Counted from the first letter of the stretch, positions 1 through 8,152 are shown. The stretch: DNA of 21,482 nt from an uncultured Lachnospiraceae bacterium (GCA_910586275.1 CAJUIM010000059.1:1-21482), one strand, 5' to 3'. Numbers and translations are program-made. The notes: generated by a model from the sequence alone, not told the origin.

Positions 1-91
1 GCTTGAGGACGACCGTGGCTTGTGACACACTTTCTCATTCTGCTTAGAAACCTCCGGCCGAAAAAAGTGCACGGAAAACCGGGACAGGCAG

Positions 92-169
92 TTCCGCTGC
101 TGCCGGCCACTAAAAAAACTCACGCACGGGCGTCCGCCTCCCAACATTACATTCAGGCTGAACTGTTAC
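92..169 (+). repeat. Left copy of 78-nt dispersed inverted repeat
   Basis: This 78-nt stretch matches the reverse complement of 21405-21482 without gaps, with four mismatches (74/78). It contains a run of seven A at 112-118 and ends in a conserved CTGAACTGTTAC. About 30 bp further downstream both copies have TTGACA, and both have GGAAATC between the repeat and that -35 (181-187 here). I do not recognise the repeat as part of a known element. The 91 bases before it show no supportable gene; only short broken frames are present there. Confidence 0.9.
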
Positions 170-198
170 ACATGTTCTGAGGAAATCAGGAAAGCATC

Positions 199-227
199 TT
201 GACAATTTTCCTCTTCGGTGCTATGAT
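199..227 (+). promoter_or_regulatory. Sigma-A-type promoter of the cysK operon
   Basis: TTGACA at 199-204 and TATGAT at 222-227 are separated by exactly 17 bp. This is a near-consensus housekeeping promoter. The transcript should begin near 234, giving a leader of about 68 nt that includes the dyad at 243-259. No second promoter is obvious before metN, metI, metQ or the regulator, so this one probably serves the whole block. Confidence 0.85.
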
Positions 228-242
228 ACATTTCATAATAAA

Positions 243-259
243 CCTAGCGAGTTACTAGG
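243..259 (+). promoter_or_regulatory. Dyad operator in the cysK leader, probable Rrf2/CymR-type site
   Basis: CCTAG at 243-247 and CTAGG at 255-259 form an inverted repeat with a 7-nt centre, embedded in AT-rich sequence just downstream of the promoter. A protein bound here would block transcription of cysK. The Rrf2-family regulator encoded at the end of the same operon is the obvious candidate, which would make the circuit self-regulating. The dyad is visible directly; the identity of the binding protein is inference. Confidence 0.5.
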
Positions 260-301
260 AAATCAAAAGTATTGGCAGAAGAAGCGGGAGAGGTAATTAA
301 A

Positions 302-1246
302 ATGGCTGACATAAAAAAAAGCGCAACGGAATTAATCGGGGGAACCCCTTTGCTGCAAGTGGGGAATTATGCAAAAGCGGAAGGCGTGGAGCATGCCGTG
401 ATTTTAGCCAAGCTGGAATATCTGAATCCGGCGGGCAGCGTGAAAGACAGGGTGGCATTGGCCATGATTGAGGAGGCGGAGAAGAAGGGAATCTTAAAGC
501 CGGGCGCAACAATCATTGAGCCTACTTCGGGGAATACGGGAATCGGTTTGGCCGCCGTGGCTGCATCTAAGGGATATCGGACAGTGCTGACTTTGCCGGA
601 AACCATGAGCGTGGAGAGAAGAAATCTGCTGAGAGCATACGGTGCGGAATTGGTGCTCACCGAAGGCAGCAAGGGCATGAAAGGCGCAATTGCAAAGGCG
701 GAGGAACTGCGGGACAGCATTCCCGGTTCAGTTATATTGGGACAGTTTGACAATCCGGCCAATCCGGCTGTCCATGCGGCATCCACAGGGCCGGAAATAT
801 GGAAAGACACGGACGGGAAGATAGATATTTTCGTAGCGGGCGTAGGTACCGGCGGAACCATTACAGGCATCGGTTCTTATCTGAAAGGGAAAAATCCGGA
901 TATCAAAGTAGTGGCGGTGGAACCGGAAGATTCCGCAGTTCTTTCCGGAAAGAAACCCGGTGCCCATCAGATACAGGGAATCGGGGCAGGATTTGTCCCC
1001 TCCGTGTTGGATACGGATATTTATGATGAAATTTTCCCGGTGAGAAGCGAAGATGCTTTTGCGGCAGGGAAAAAGATAGCGGTGAAGGAAGGGATTTTAG
1101 TGGGCATATCCTCCGGCGCGGCACTGCATGCGGCGAAAGAATTGGCCAAGAGACCGGAAAATGCAGGGAAAACCATTGTGGCATTGCTTCCGGATTCCGG
1201 TGACCGCTACCTGTCCACGCCCATGTTCGCAGGCGAGAATGCGTAA
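302..1246 (+). CDS. cysK: Cysteine synthase A (O-acetylserine sulfhydrylase)
   Basis: This 314-residue protein makes cysteine from O-acetylserine and sulfide in the cytoplasm, using pyridoxal phosphate. The PLP-binding lysine is K48 in NPAGSVKDR. The substrate loop TSGNTG is at 75-80, and the glycine-rich phosphate-binding loop GVGTGGTITG is near 180-189. Length and end-to-end similarity fit the CysK/CysM family; the single-domain form and length favour CysK. I chose ATG 302 because GGAGAGG lies 8 nt upstream; an in-frame TTG at 272 lacks such a site. It is the first gene of an operon with metNIQ and an Rrf2 regulator. In Bacillus subtilis CysK also acts as a co-regulator by binding CymR, and the gene arrangement here suggests the same double role. 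Confidence 0.95.
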   Translation: MADIKKSATELIGGTPLLQVGNYAKAEGVEHAVILAKLEYLNPAGSVKDRVALAMIEEAEKKGILKPGATIIEPTSGNTGIGLAAVAASKGYRTVLTLPETMSVERRNLLRAYGAELVLTEGSKGMKGAIAKAEELRDSIPGSVILGQFDNPANPAVHAASTGPEIWKDTDGKIDIFVAGVGTGGTITGIGSYLKGKNPDIKVVAVEPEDSAVLSGKKPGAHQIQGIGAGFVPSVLDTDIYDEIFPVRSEDAFAAGKKIAVKEGILVGISSGAALHAAKELAKRPENAGKTIVALLPDSGDRYLSTPMFAGENA

Positions 1247-1341
1247 GTATCTTGCGAAAAAGGCCGGATTGTGGTATGGTCTATATGGCGGGCACACTTT
1301 CCCCGGTGGCCTGCAGAGCCAAAAGTTGGGAGCAATAGCCA

Positions 1342-1371
1342 CAGGGCGGCGGGGAGAGAGCCACCGTCCTG
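1342..1371 (+). other. Stem-loop in the cysK-metN gap
   Basis: CAGGGCGG at 1342-1349 pairs with CCGTCCTG at 1364-1371 through one G-U pair, closing a 14-nt loop. It lies about 20 nt before the metN start, within a 146-nt gap that has no T-run, so it is not a standard terminator. I do not recognise an S-box or other SAM riboswitch core. It may stabilise or process the mRNA, or adjust metN expression relative to cysK. Confidence 0.35.
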
Positions 1372-1392
1372 CGGGATAGGAACGGAGTGCAT

Positions 1393-2418
1393 ATGGAGAC
1401 TATCATACAGGTAAAGAATGTCGGCAAAACGTTTATCGGCAAAGAAAATACGGTGGAAGCCCTAAAGGAAATTAACTTAGATATCCATAAGGGTGAGATA
1501 TACGGAATTATCGGCATGAGCGGCGCAGGCAAGAGTACTTTGGTGCGCTGCCTGAATTTTCTGGAGAGGCCCACTACGGGGACGGTGGAAGTGGAAGGGA
1601 AGGATCTGGCGGAACTGTCCGGGAAGGACTTGCGGTCATTGCGGATGCAGATTGCCATGATTTTTCAGCATTTTAATCTGCTTATGCAGCGTACCGTATT
1701 GGACAATATCTGTTTTCCTTTGGAAATAGCAGGACAAAAGAAGAAGGAAGCGAGGCATAGGGCAAAGGAACTGCTGGAGATTGTGGGGCTTTCCGAAAAG
1801 GCAAAGGCATACCCGGCACAGCTTTCCGGCGGACAGAAGCAGAGAGTGGCAATTGCCAGAGCATTGGCCACCAATCCTAAAATATTGCTTTGCGATGAGG
1901 CGACCAGTGCTTTGGATCCTACCACTACCAAGTCCATACTGGCACTTTTAAAAGATATCAATCAGAAATATGGCATCACTATTGTGATTATTACCCATGA
2001 AATGGCGGTGGTAAGGGAAATCTGTACCCATGTGGCGATTATTGACGGCGGCAGTCTGGCGGAGACGGGCACGGTGGAGGAAGTGTTTGCCCGGCCTCGT
2101 ACACGGGCGGCGAAGAAACTGATTTTCCAGGGAGATACGGGTTCGGAAGAGATGAACCGGAATCTGGCTACCGGAAAGCGTTGCATCCGCATTGTGTTCC
2201 GGGAAAATTCTTCTTTTGAGCCGGTCATCGGAAATATGGTACTGGCATGCAAGGCACCGGCCAATATTCTTCTGGCGGATACGAAGGATATCGGCGGCGT
2301 GGCGCATGGGCAGATGATTCTGCAGCTTCCGGAGGACGAGACGGTAGCGGCGAAAATGATAGCCTATTTAAAAGACAGAAGGCTGGAAGTGGAGGAGTTG
2401 GATCATTATGTGGGATAG
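1393..2418 (+). CDS. metN: Methionine ABC transporter ATP-binding protein
   Basis: This 341-residue protein is the ATPase subunit of the MetNIQ importer and works on the inner face of the membrane. Walker A GMSGAGKST is at 41-49, the Q-loop glutamine near 92, the signature LSGGQ at 144-148, Walker B ILLCDE at 164-169 and the switch histidine at 202. The C-terminal region from about 262 to 338 matches the NIL domain, the ligand-sensing domain by which internal methionine inhibits transport. That domain distinguishes MetN from general amino acid ATPases. ATG 1393 has CGGAG 5 nt upstream and is preferred over the GTG six bases earlier. The gene overlaps metI by 11 bp, so the two are translationally coupled. 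Confidence 0.95.
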   Translation: METIIQVKNVGKTFIGKENTVEALKEINLDIHKGEIYGIIGMSGAGKSTLVRCLNFLERPTTGTVEVEGKDLAELSGKDLRSLRMQIAMIFQHFNLLMQRTVLDNICFPLEIAGQKKKEARHRAKELLEIVGLSEKAKAYPAQLSGGQKQRVAIARALATNPKILLCDEATSALDPTTTKSILALLKDINQKYGITIVIITHEMAVVREICTHVAIIDGGSLAETGTVEEVFARPRTRAAKKLIFQGDTGSEEMNRNLATGKRCIRIVFRENSSFEPVIGNMVLACKAPANILLADTKDIGGVAHGQMILQLPEDETVAAKMIAYLKDRRLEVEELDHYVG

Positions 2419-3073
2419 TGCGACAATTATGATGCTTTTGAAGGAAACGGGGACGACATTGTTAATTACATTGTCTTCCACATTTTTTGCCTATATCCTC
2501 GGACTGCCAATGGGGATCTTGTTGGTGATAACGGCGAAGGACGGGCTGCGACCCTTTGCGCCGGTTTATAAAATCTTGGATGTGACGGTAAATGTGGTGC
2601 GGAGCGTACCGTTTTTGATTCTGCTGATGCTGCTGATTCCCTTTACGCGTTATATTGTGGGTAAGAGTTACGGTGCGGCGGCAGTCAGTGTGCCCCTTAC
2701 CATAGCGGCGGCACCTTTTATCGCCAGATTGGTGGAGTCGTCCCTTCTGGAAGTGGACAAGGGAGTCATTGAGGCGGCTCAGAGCATGGGGGCAGGCACG
2801 GGCACTATTGTATGGAAGGTATTGCTGGCCGAGGCGCGCACTTCCTTGATTGTGGGAGCGACCATTGCCTTGGGGACCATTCTTGGCTATTCGGCAATGG
2901 CGGGCGTAGTCGGAGGCGGAGGCTTGGGAGACGTGGCTATCCGGTATGGGTACTACCGCTATCAGGCAGACATTATGATAGTCACTGTGATACTGCTGGT
3001 AATACTTGTCCAGATTCTGCAGGTAATCGGAACGAGGCTTTCCAAGAAACTGGATAAAAGGAATACAGGTTAA
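2408..3073 (+). CDS. metI: Methionine ABC transporter permease
   Basis: This 221-residue integral membrane protein has about five hydrophobic segments and belongs to the binding-protein-dependent permease family. The EAA loop that contacts the ATPase is visible as EAAQSMGAGTGTIVWKVLL in the second half. Its length is normal for MetI, which forms a homodimer with two MetN subunits. It starts inside the metN 3' end (11-bp overlap) and is followed 40 bp later by metQ. The family and context make the assignment secure; exact substrate preference (L-Met, D-Met or oxidised Met) cannot be read from sequence. Confidence 0.94.
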   Translation: MWDSATIMMLLKETGTTLLITLSSTFFAYILGLPMGILLVITAKDGLRPFAPVYKILDVTVNVVRSVPFLILLMLLIPFTRYIVGKSYGAAAVSVPLTIAAAPFIARLVESSLLEVDKGVIEAAQSMGAGTGTIVWKVLLAEARTSLIVGATIALGTILGYSAMAGVVGGGGLGDVAIRYGYYRYQADIMIVTVILLVILVQILQVIGTRLSKKLDKRNTG

Positions 3074-3113
3074 TCATACAGGTTATAGGGAGAACCGGAA
3101 GAGGAGGAAAATT

Positions 3114-3929
3114 ATGAAAAAGAGAGTTTTGACAGCGGTACTGGCGGGCATTTTGGCAGTAAGCACATTGGCGGGCTGCGGGGCTGCGGGGAAAAGCGGG
3201 GGTACCGTTAAGGTGGCGGCAACGGAAGTTCCCCATGCAGAGATATTGGAAGCGGCTAAGCCTATTCTGGCAGAGCAGGGATGGGATTTGCAGGTGACTG
3301 TATTCAATGACTATGTTCAGCCTAATGAGGTGGTGGAAGCAGGGGATTTTGACTGCAACTATTTCCAGCATACACCTTATCTGGACAGCTTTAATGCAGA
3401 GAGAGGAACCCATCTTGTCAATGTAGGTGAAATCCATTACGAGCCTTTGGGAATTTACGGCGGGACGGAATCCGACCTTGCGAACATTTCCGACGGAGCC
3501 ACGATAGCGATACCAAACGATACGACGAATGAGGCAAGGGCACTGCTCCTGCTGCAGGATAACGGCATCCTTACATTAAAAGAAGGGGCAGGCATTGAGG
3601 CCACCAAGAATGACATTGCGGACAACCCTCACAATGTGGAAATCGTGGAATTGGAAGCTGCTCAGGTAGCCCGTGTAATCGGGGAGACTTCCTTTGTGGT
3701 GCTGAACGGGAACTATGCATTGCAGGCAGGCTTAAATGCGCAGACCGATGCGCTGGCATATGAGACTTCCGATTCGGAGGCGGCAAAGACATATGTGAAT
3801 GTCATAGTGGTAAAAGAAGGAAATGAGAATAGCGAAGGCGTCAAAGCATTAGTAGACGTACTGAAATCCGAAGATATCAAGAAATTCATCAATGATAAAT
3901 ACCAAGGATCCGTAGTTCCTTTTGATTAA
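3114..3929 (+). CDS. metQ: Methionine-binding lipoprotein (NlpA/MetQ family)
   Basis: This 271-residue solute-binding protein delivers methionine to MetNI. The signal peptide ends in the lipobox LAGC with the lipidated cysteine at residue 22, so it is anchored to the outer face of the membrane. The mature part has the NlpA pattern, including VPHAEILEAAKPIL and the DYVQPNEVVEAGDFDCNYFQH segment. GAGGAGG lies just upstream of ATG 3114. It is the last transport gene of the cluster. No T-run terminator follows, so readthrough into the regulator 220 bp downstream is likely. Confidence 0.94.
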   Translation: MKKRVLTAVLAGILAVSTLAGCGAAGKSGGTVKVAATEVPHAEILEAAKPILAEQGWDLQVTVFNDYVQPNEVVEAGDFDCNYFQHTPYLDSFNAERGTHLVNVGEIHYEPLGIYGGTESDLANISDGATIAIPNDTTNEARALLLLQDNGILTLKEGAGIEATKNDIADNPHNVEIVELEAAQVARVIGETSFVVLNGNYALQAGLNAQTDALAYETSDSEAAKTYVNVIVVKEGNENSEGVKALVDVLKSEDIKKFINDKYQGSVVPFD

Positions 3930-4149
3930 TGATCCTTAAGGAAAACAGAGGGGACCGTGCCGGCCGGGCCCAACATTTTATGCAGCCGGTGAGCAAATAA
4001 AGTACAGAAGGAAAGCAATAACAGAATGAGGGTGAGAAGGATGACGGCATGGCAGCATACCGGTTTCCGATCATCCTCATTTGCAAAGAAAGGGTCAGAC
4101 ATACAGAAAGGCTGACTGTTAGGAAGGCTATGGGAGGAGGACAAGAAGG
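3930..4149 (+). other. Gap between metQ and the Rrf2 gene, with a stem-loop at 4038-4077
   Basis: The 220-bp gap holds no convincing promoter. AGGATGACGG (4038-4047) pairs with CCG-A-TCATCCT (4067-4077), a 10-bp stem with one bulged A. A 29-codon frame (4026-4115, beginning MRVRRM) covers the stem but has no good ribosome binding site, so I do not call it a gene. The stem may tune how much of the operon transcript reaches the regulator. GGGAGGAGG at about 4132-4140 belongs to the regulator's ribosome binding site. Confidence 0.3.
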
Positions 4150-4590
4150 ATGAAAATATCCACGAAGGGGCGTTATGCGGTCAGGGTTATGCTGGATCTG
4201 GCAATACATAATACGGGAGAATATATCAAAGTAAAGCAGATTGCGGAACGGCAGGGCATATCGGAGAAATATCTGGAGCAGATCATAGCCGTCCTCAATA
4301 AAGCCGGCTATGTGAAAAGCGCCAGAGGGGCACAGGGCGGCTACCGCATTGCAGAATCCCCCCATTCCTATACGGTAGGCATGATTCTCCGGCTGACCGA
4401 AGGCTCTCTCTGCCCGGTATCCTGCCTGGAGGACGAAATCAACGAGTGCGAACGCTGTGATACATGCGAAACCTTGGAAGTATGGAAAGCCTTAAATGCC
4501 GCCATCAACCAAGTAGTGGACAACATCACCATAGGCGACTTAATGAAACGCCGACAGGAGCGGGAAGGAATCATAAACTATTCCATATAA
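4150..4590 (+). CDS. Rrf2-family transcriptional regulator, CymR/IscR-like
   Basis: This 146-residue DNA-binding protein opens with the Rrf2 hallmark MKISTKGRYAVRVMLDLA. A winged helix-turn-helix spans about 27-66, with recognition helix SEKYLEQIIAVLNKAG and wing GAQGGYRIA. Five cysteines follow at 88, 92, 100, 103 and 106, in the region where IscR binds a 2Fe-2S cluster. The protein ends in NYSI. The Bacillus CymR tail, as I recall, also ends in Tyr-Ile and docks into CysK. So it looks like a sulfur regulator that can sense both CysK occupancy and redox or iron-sulfur state. It is the last gene of the cysK-metNIQ block. Family assignment is firm; the sensing modes are inference. Confidence 0.9.
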   Translation: MKISTKGRYAVRVMLDLAIHNTGEYIKVKQIAERQGISEKYLEQIIAVLNKAGYVKSARGAQGGYRIAESPHSYTVGMILRLTEGSLCPVSCLEDEINECERCDTCETLEVWKALNAAINQVVDNITIGDLMKRRQEREGIINYSI

Positions 4591-4698
4591 TCAATAGATA
4601 TATATCTGTCATGTTCATAAGGGGACCTATCGTATGCGCCCGCACTGTTTTCCCTCCGGCATTCTTTATAAAATTAATATTTTCCATAAAATTTTCTA

Positions 4699-4727
4699 TT
4701 GACAGTCACAGCATGAAGTAACATAAT
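4699..4727 (+). promoter_or_regulatory. Sigma-A-type promoter of the MATE gene
   Basis: TTGACA at 4699-4704 and CATAAT at 4722-4727 are 17 bp apart. The -10 box overlaps an in-frame ATG at 4726, so that ATG lies upstream of the transcript and cannot be the start codon. This settles the MATE start at 4780. The 5' leader would be about 45 nt. It shows the exporter is transcribed separately from the sulfur operon. Confidence 0.8.
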
Positions 4728-4779
4728 GGATAAGGTTTGCATAGAAAAGAATTGCAAAAAGAAAGGCTGGAAAAAAGAA

Positions 4780-6141
4780 ATGGCAAAGGATACGACAAAG
4801 GACATGACGCAGGGCGCGCCGATGAAGCTGATACTGGGATTTTCCGTCCCGCTCTTGTTCGGCTTTCTGTTCCAACAGTTTTACAGCGTAGTGGATACGG
4901 TGATTGTAGGCCGCTTTCTGGGCGTAAATGCGCTTGCAGGCGTAGGGAGCACCGGTTCCGTGAACTTCCTGATTATAGGTTTCTGCATGGGTGTATGCAA
5001 TGGTTTTGCCATCCCGCTGGCACATAAGTTCGGGGCAAAAGATTATGCAGGGCTCAGGCAGTTTACTGCAAACAGCATGTGGCTTTCCATTGCTTTTGCG
5101 GCGGTAATGACATTGGTGACATCGCTGCTGTGCGGGAAAATACTGGAACTGATGAAAACACCCGGCGATATTTTCGAACATGCCTATAGCTATATTCTCA
5201 TTATTTTTATAGGTATTCCCGCCACATACCTTTATAACATGCTGTCCGGAATAATCCGTGCCATGGGAGACAGCAAGACACCGCTTGTATTTCTGACCCT
5301 TTCTTCCTTGCTGAATATAGTGCTGGATCTGGTATGTATTATTAATCTTGACATGGGAGTGGCAGGGGCCGCGGTTGCCACCGTAGTTTCCCAAGGAATC
5401 TCCGGCCTGCTGTGTCTGCTGTATATGGTAAAAAAATTCCCGCTTCTGCATATACAGAAAGAGGAATGGAAAATGAATCCGTCCCATATGGCTACGTTGT
5501 GCGGCATGGGGATACCTATGGGGCTGCAGTATTCCATTACGGCCATAGGAAGTGTCATCCTGCAGACTTCGGTGAACACGCTTGGCTCTACGGCAGTGGC
5601 ATCCGTGACGGCGGCCGGCAAAGTGGGTATGTTCTTTTGCTGTCCTTTTGATGCCATGGGCTCTACAATGGCAACATACGGGGGACAGAACGTGGGCGCG
5701 AAGAAATTGGATCGGCTGGGACAGGGGATACGCGCCTGTGTCCTGATAGGCATAGTATATTCGGTGCTGGCCTTTGCCGTGCTTTCATTGTTCGGGGATA
5801 AGCTGTCTGCCTTGTTTCTGGATGCGCCAAGCCCGGAACTTCTGGCAGATGCAAAACTGCTGCTTATAATAAACAGTATATTTTACATACCGCTTGCCTT
5901 GGTGAATATTGTCCGATTTATGATACAGGGGATGGGATTCGGTACGTTTGCAATCCTTGCCGGCGTATGTGAGATGGTAGCCAGAAGCCTTGCGGGACTG
6001 ATTCTGGTACCGGCATTCGGCTTTATCGGTGTCTGCTTTGCCGGCCCGTTGGCTTGGATTTTTGCGGATGCATTTCTAATCCCGGCTTATCTGCATGTGA
6101 AGGGAAAGCTGCAGAGGCTGTTTGACCAGAATGCTTCTTAG
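4780..6141 (+). CDS. MATE family multidrug/cation antiporter
   Basis: This 453-residue integral membrane protein has about twelve hydrophobic segments and the two-fold MatE architecture. The N-terminus, MAKDTTKDMTQGAP followed by LILGFSVPLLFGFLFQQFY, is typical of Clostridial MATE proteins of the DinF/NorM-like branch. Such proteins export drugs, toxins or metabolites by sodium or proton antiport; the substrate cannot be read from sequence. I chose ATG 4780 because the promoter's -10 box overlaps the earlier ATG at 4726; the ribosome site is weak (GAAAGG about 13 nt upstream). It is a single-gene unit, convergent with the GH2 gene. No known regulator gene is adjacent other than the Rrf2 gene upstream. 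Confidence 0.9.
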   Translation: MAKDTTKDMTQGAPMKLILGFSVPLLFGFLFQQFYSVVDTVIVGRFLGVNALAGVGSTGSVNFLIIGFCMGVCNGFAIPLAHKFGAKDYAGLRQFTANSMWLSIAFAAVMTLVTSLLCGKILELMKTPGDIFEHAYSYILIIFIGIPATYLYNMLSGIIRAMGDSKTPLVFLTLSSLLNIVLDLVCIINLDMGVAGAAVATVVSQGISGLLCLLYMVKKFPLLHIQKEEWKMNPSHMATLCGMGIPMGLQYSITAIGSVILQTSVNTLGSTAVASVTAAGKVGMFFCCPFDAMGSTMATYGGQNVGAKKLDRLGQGIRACVLIGIVYSVLAFAVLSLFGDKLSALFLDAPSPELLADAKLLLIINSIFYIPLALVNIVRFMIQGMGFGTFAILAGVCEMVARSLAGLILVPAFGFIGVCFAGPLAWIFADAFLIPAYLHVKGKLQRLFDQNAS

Positions 6142-6212
6142 AGCGTGATTGATCCAGTTATTTGCGCAACGATGTACTAGCATCTGTTTTCATGCTCTTG
6201 CGGCGGAGTCTT

Positions 6213-8051
6213 TTATTTTTTAATTTTGCAGATTTTCCGGTCATAGGTAAGCAGCCCGTTGACCTCTTCCTCCACATCGGAGACTTGTGTGTAAACGGCT
6301 CCGCTTAACCCTTTCTTGATTAAGGGGTATAGTTGGTTGGCGATGAGGGCATGGTAGGCGCGGGTCAGTTCCCTGCAGTGGGAGAATTTGCGGTAACCGA
6401 AAATCCGTTCCACGCTGGAGTGCCCTTGTATATGGCATGCATAGCCTCCGTATTCCGAAAGGACAAAGGCTCTTGGGTCAGGGTGGATGTTCAGCTTTCG
6501 GAAATAATTGTGGACACTTTTGAAGTCCCCGCCTTTCTGGTCGAACCAGCCGCTGGCTTGGTCTACCGGACGGGTGGGGTCTTTTTTCTTGATCTTTTCC
6601 GTGATTTGCTGTGCGTCAAACTGTCCCCAGCCTTCATTGAAAGGAACCCATGCGGCAATGCTGGGGAAATGGTACAGATGGTCAACCGTGTCCAGGCATT
6701 CTTTTGTCCATTCGTCACGCCCTGTCTTGTCCGTACGGCCGAACAGTCTGTAATTGCTGTCTTTGACCCAGTCTGAGAGGGCAGGGAAAAGGGTGGGAAA
6801 ATAGCAGACTAAGGGCAGAGAATAATGATCTCCCCCGCTTACCATATCCTGCCATACAATCATGCCCAGACGGTCGCAGTGATAATACCAACGGGCAGAT
6901 TCGATTTTCACATGTTTGCGCATCATATTGAAGCCCAGTTCCTTCATGCTGCGTATATCAAAAATAAGCGCATCGTCGGAAGGGGCGGTGTAAAGCCCGT
7001 CCGGCCAGTATCCCTGATCCAGCACGCCATGAAGGAAATAGGGCTTATGGTTCAGGCAGAACCGCATTATGCCTTTTTCGTCCGGCTCTATGGTGAAGCA
7101 TCGCATGGCAAAATAGCTTTCCACGGAATCCTCTCCATATTGTATATGCATTTGGTAGAGGAAGGGGGTTTCCGGCGTCCACGGACGCAGTTCGGGTAAT
7201 TTGATATCGGCATAAAAGCGGTCATTGCCGTCCGCTGTCCTGCAGGAACCTTGGTAAATGCATTTTTCCTCCGAATAGATGCTTATTTTTACAGGCACCG
7301 GCCGGCCGGAGGAAGCGATAAGCCGCAGATTGACTTCCATTTTGTCGTAATTGGGTGTAAGATATAGCTTGCGGATATAGTTTTCCGGTACCCATTCCGT
7401 CCAGACAGTCTGCCATATGCCGCTTTGAGCGGTATAGAACATGCCGCCCCGCTTTAAGGTCTGTTTTCCGCGGCTGTGGAAGGAGGTGTCGCTGAAATCC
7501 TGCACTCTTAAGGAAAGGGAATTGCTGCCTTCTTTTATATATGCTGTGATATCGGCTTCGAACGGGAGATAACCGCCGGTATGGGAGCAGATTTTCTGCC
7601 CGTTCAGGTAGACGGCGGCAATTTGGTCTACGGCTCCGAAATGAAGAAGCAGTCTTTGGGAAGTGCCGTCTGCCGGCCGGCTGCCGTCTTGGCAAACGGT
7701 ATGGGCTGTGGAGAGCATGCGGTATTCTTCGGGAGTGATGGTAAGCGTTCTTTCATACCATAAATATTCCCCAGGCTGAAGCTGCCGTTCCACGCCGGAA
7801 AGCATGCTCTCCGGGGAAAAGGGGACGAGAATCCGTCCGTCATAGGAGGATGGCGTTTCCGGGGATGTGGTAACGGCATAGTTCCAATAGCCGTTCAGAA
7901 CGGTATAATTGCCGCGTTTCCATTGGGGCCGGGGGTATTCTTCCAGAACGTGTTCCGGATCTAGGTTCTCTCCCCAGACGGTAGTGAGGCGGGCAAGGAC
8001 ATCGTCCTCATGGGTTTTATTAATATTCAGTGCTGCGTCTATGATATCCAT
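6213..8051 (-). CDS. Glycoside hydrolase family 2 enzyme
   Basis: This 612-residue enzyme is probably cytoplasmic, since no signal peptide is visible. An N-terminal sugar-binding jelly roll (about 45-220, NGYWNYAV to SGIWQTVWTEWV) is followed by an Ig-like sandwich and a TIM barrel from about 330. The acid/base glutamate is E473 in FNEGWGQF and the nucleophile is E533 in LSEYGGYACH. GH2 members cleave beta-galactosides, beta-glucuronides or beta-mannosides; I cannot choose among them. The protein is shorter than five-domain LacZ enzymes and lacks extra C-terminal domains. ATG 8051 has GAGGT 9 nt upstream. No sugar transporter is adjacent. Its own promoter lies at 8153-8181, close to the foldback element. 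Confidence 0.93.
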   Translation of the reverse strand: MDIIDAALNINKTHEDDVLARLTTVWGENLDPEHVLEEYPRPQWKRGNYTVLNGYWNYAVTTSPETPSSYDGRILVPFSPESMLSGVERQLQPGEYLWYERTLTITPEEYRMLSTAHTVCQDGSRPADGTSQRLLLHFGAVDQIAAVYLNGQKICSHTGGYLPFEADITAYIKEGSNSLSLRVQDFSDTSFHSRGKQTLKRGGMFYTAQSGIWQTVWTEWVPENYIRKLYLTPNYDKMEVNLRLIASSGRPVPVKISIYSEEKCIYQGSCRTADGNDRFYADIKLPELRPWTPETPFLYQMHIQYGEDSVESYFAMRCFTIEPDEKGIMRFCLNHKPYFLHGVLDQGYWPDGLYTAPSDDALIFDIRSMKELGFNMMRKHVKIESARWYYHCDRLGMIVWQDMVSGGDHYSLPLVCYFPTLFPALSDWVKDSNYRLFGRTDKTGRDEWTKECLDTVDHLYHFPSIAAWVPFNEGWGQFDAQQITEKIKKKDPTRPVDQASGWFDQKGGDFKSVHNYFRKLNIHPDPRAFVLSEYGGYACHIQGHSSVERIFGYRKFSHCRELTRAYHALIANQLYPLIKKGLSGAVYTQVSDVEEEVNGLLTYDRKICKIKK

Positions 8052-8152
8052 AAATTATTTACCTCGTATGGCTGTACTTAAGAAGAATCGAGGAACAGAA
8101 GCAGGATTGTTCCTTGGTTAATATGTGTGTGTTTTATGGTTAAATTATAATT

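Noticed and set aside
1247..1392. SAM (S-box) riboswitch before metN
   Set aside because: The region has a stem-loop but none of the conserved S-box core sequences that I know, and no terminator stem with a T-run.
4026..4115. 29-codon frame in the metQ-regulator gap
   Set aside because: No good ribosome site, no recognisable regulatory codon run, and it is overlapped by a stem-loop that explains the sequence equally well.
6168..6178. CGATGTACTAG near 6168 recurs inverted at 18456-18466, both in convergent intergenic gaps
   Set aside because: An 11-bp match is expected by chance in a 21-kb window searched on both strands, and the similarity does not extend convincingly.
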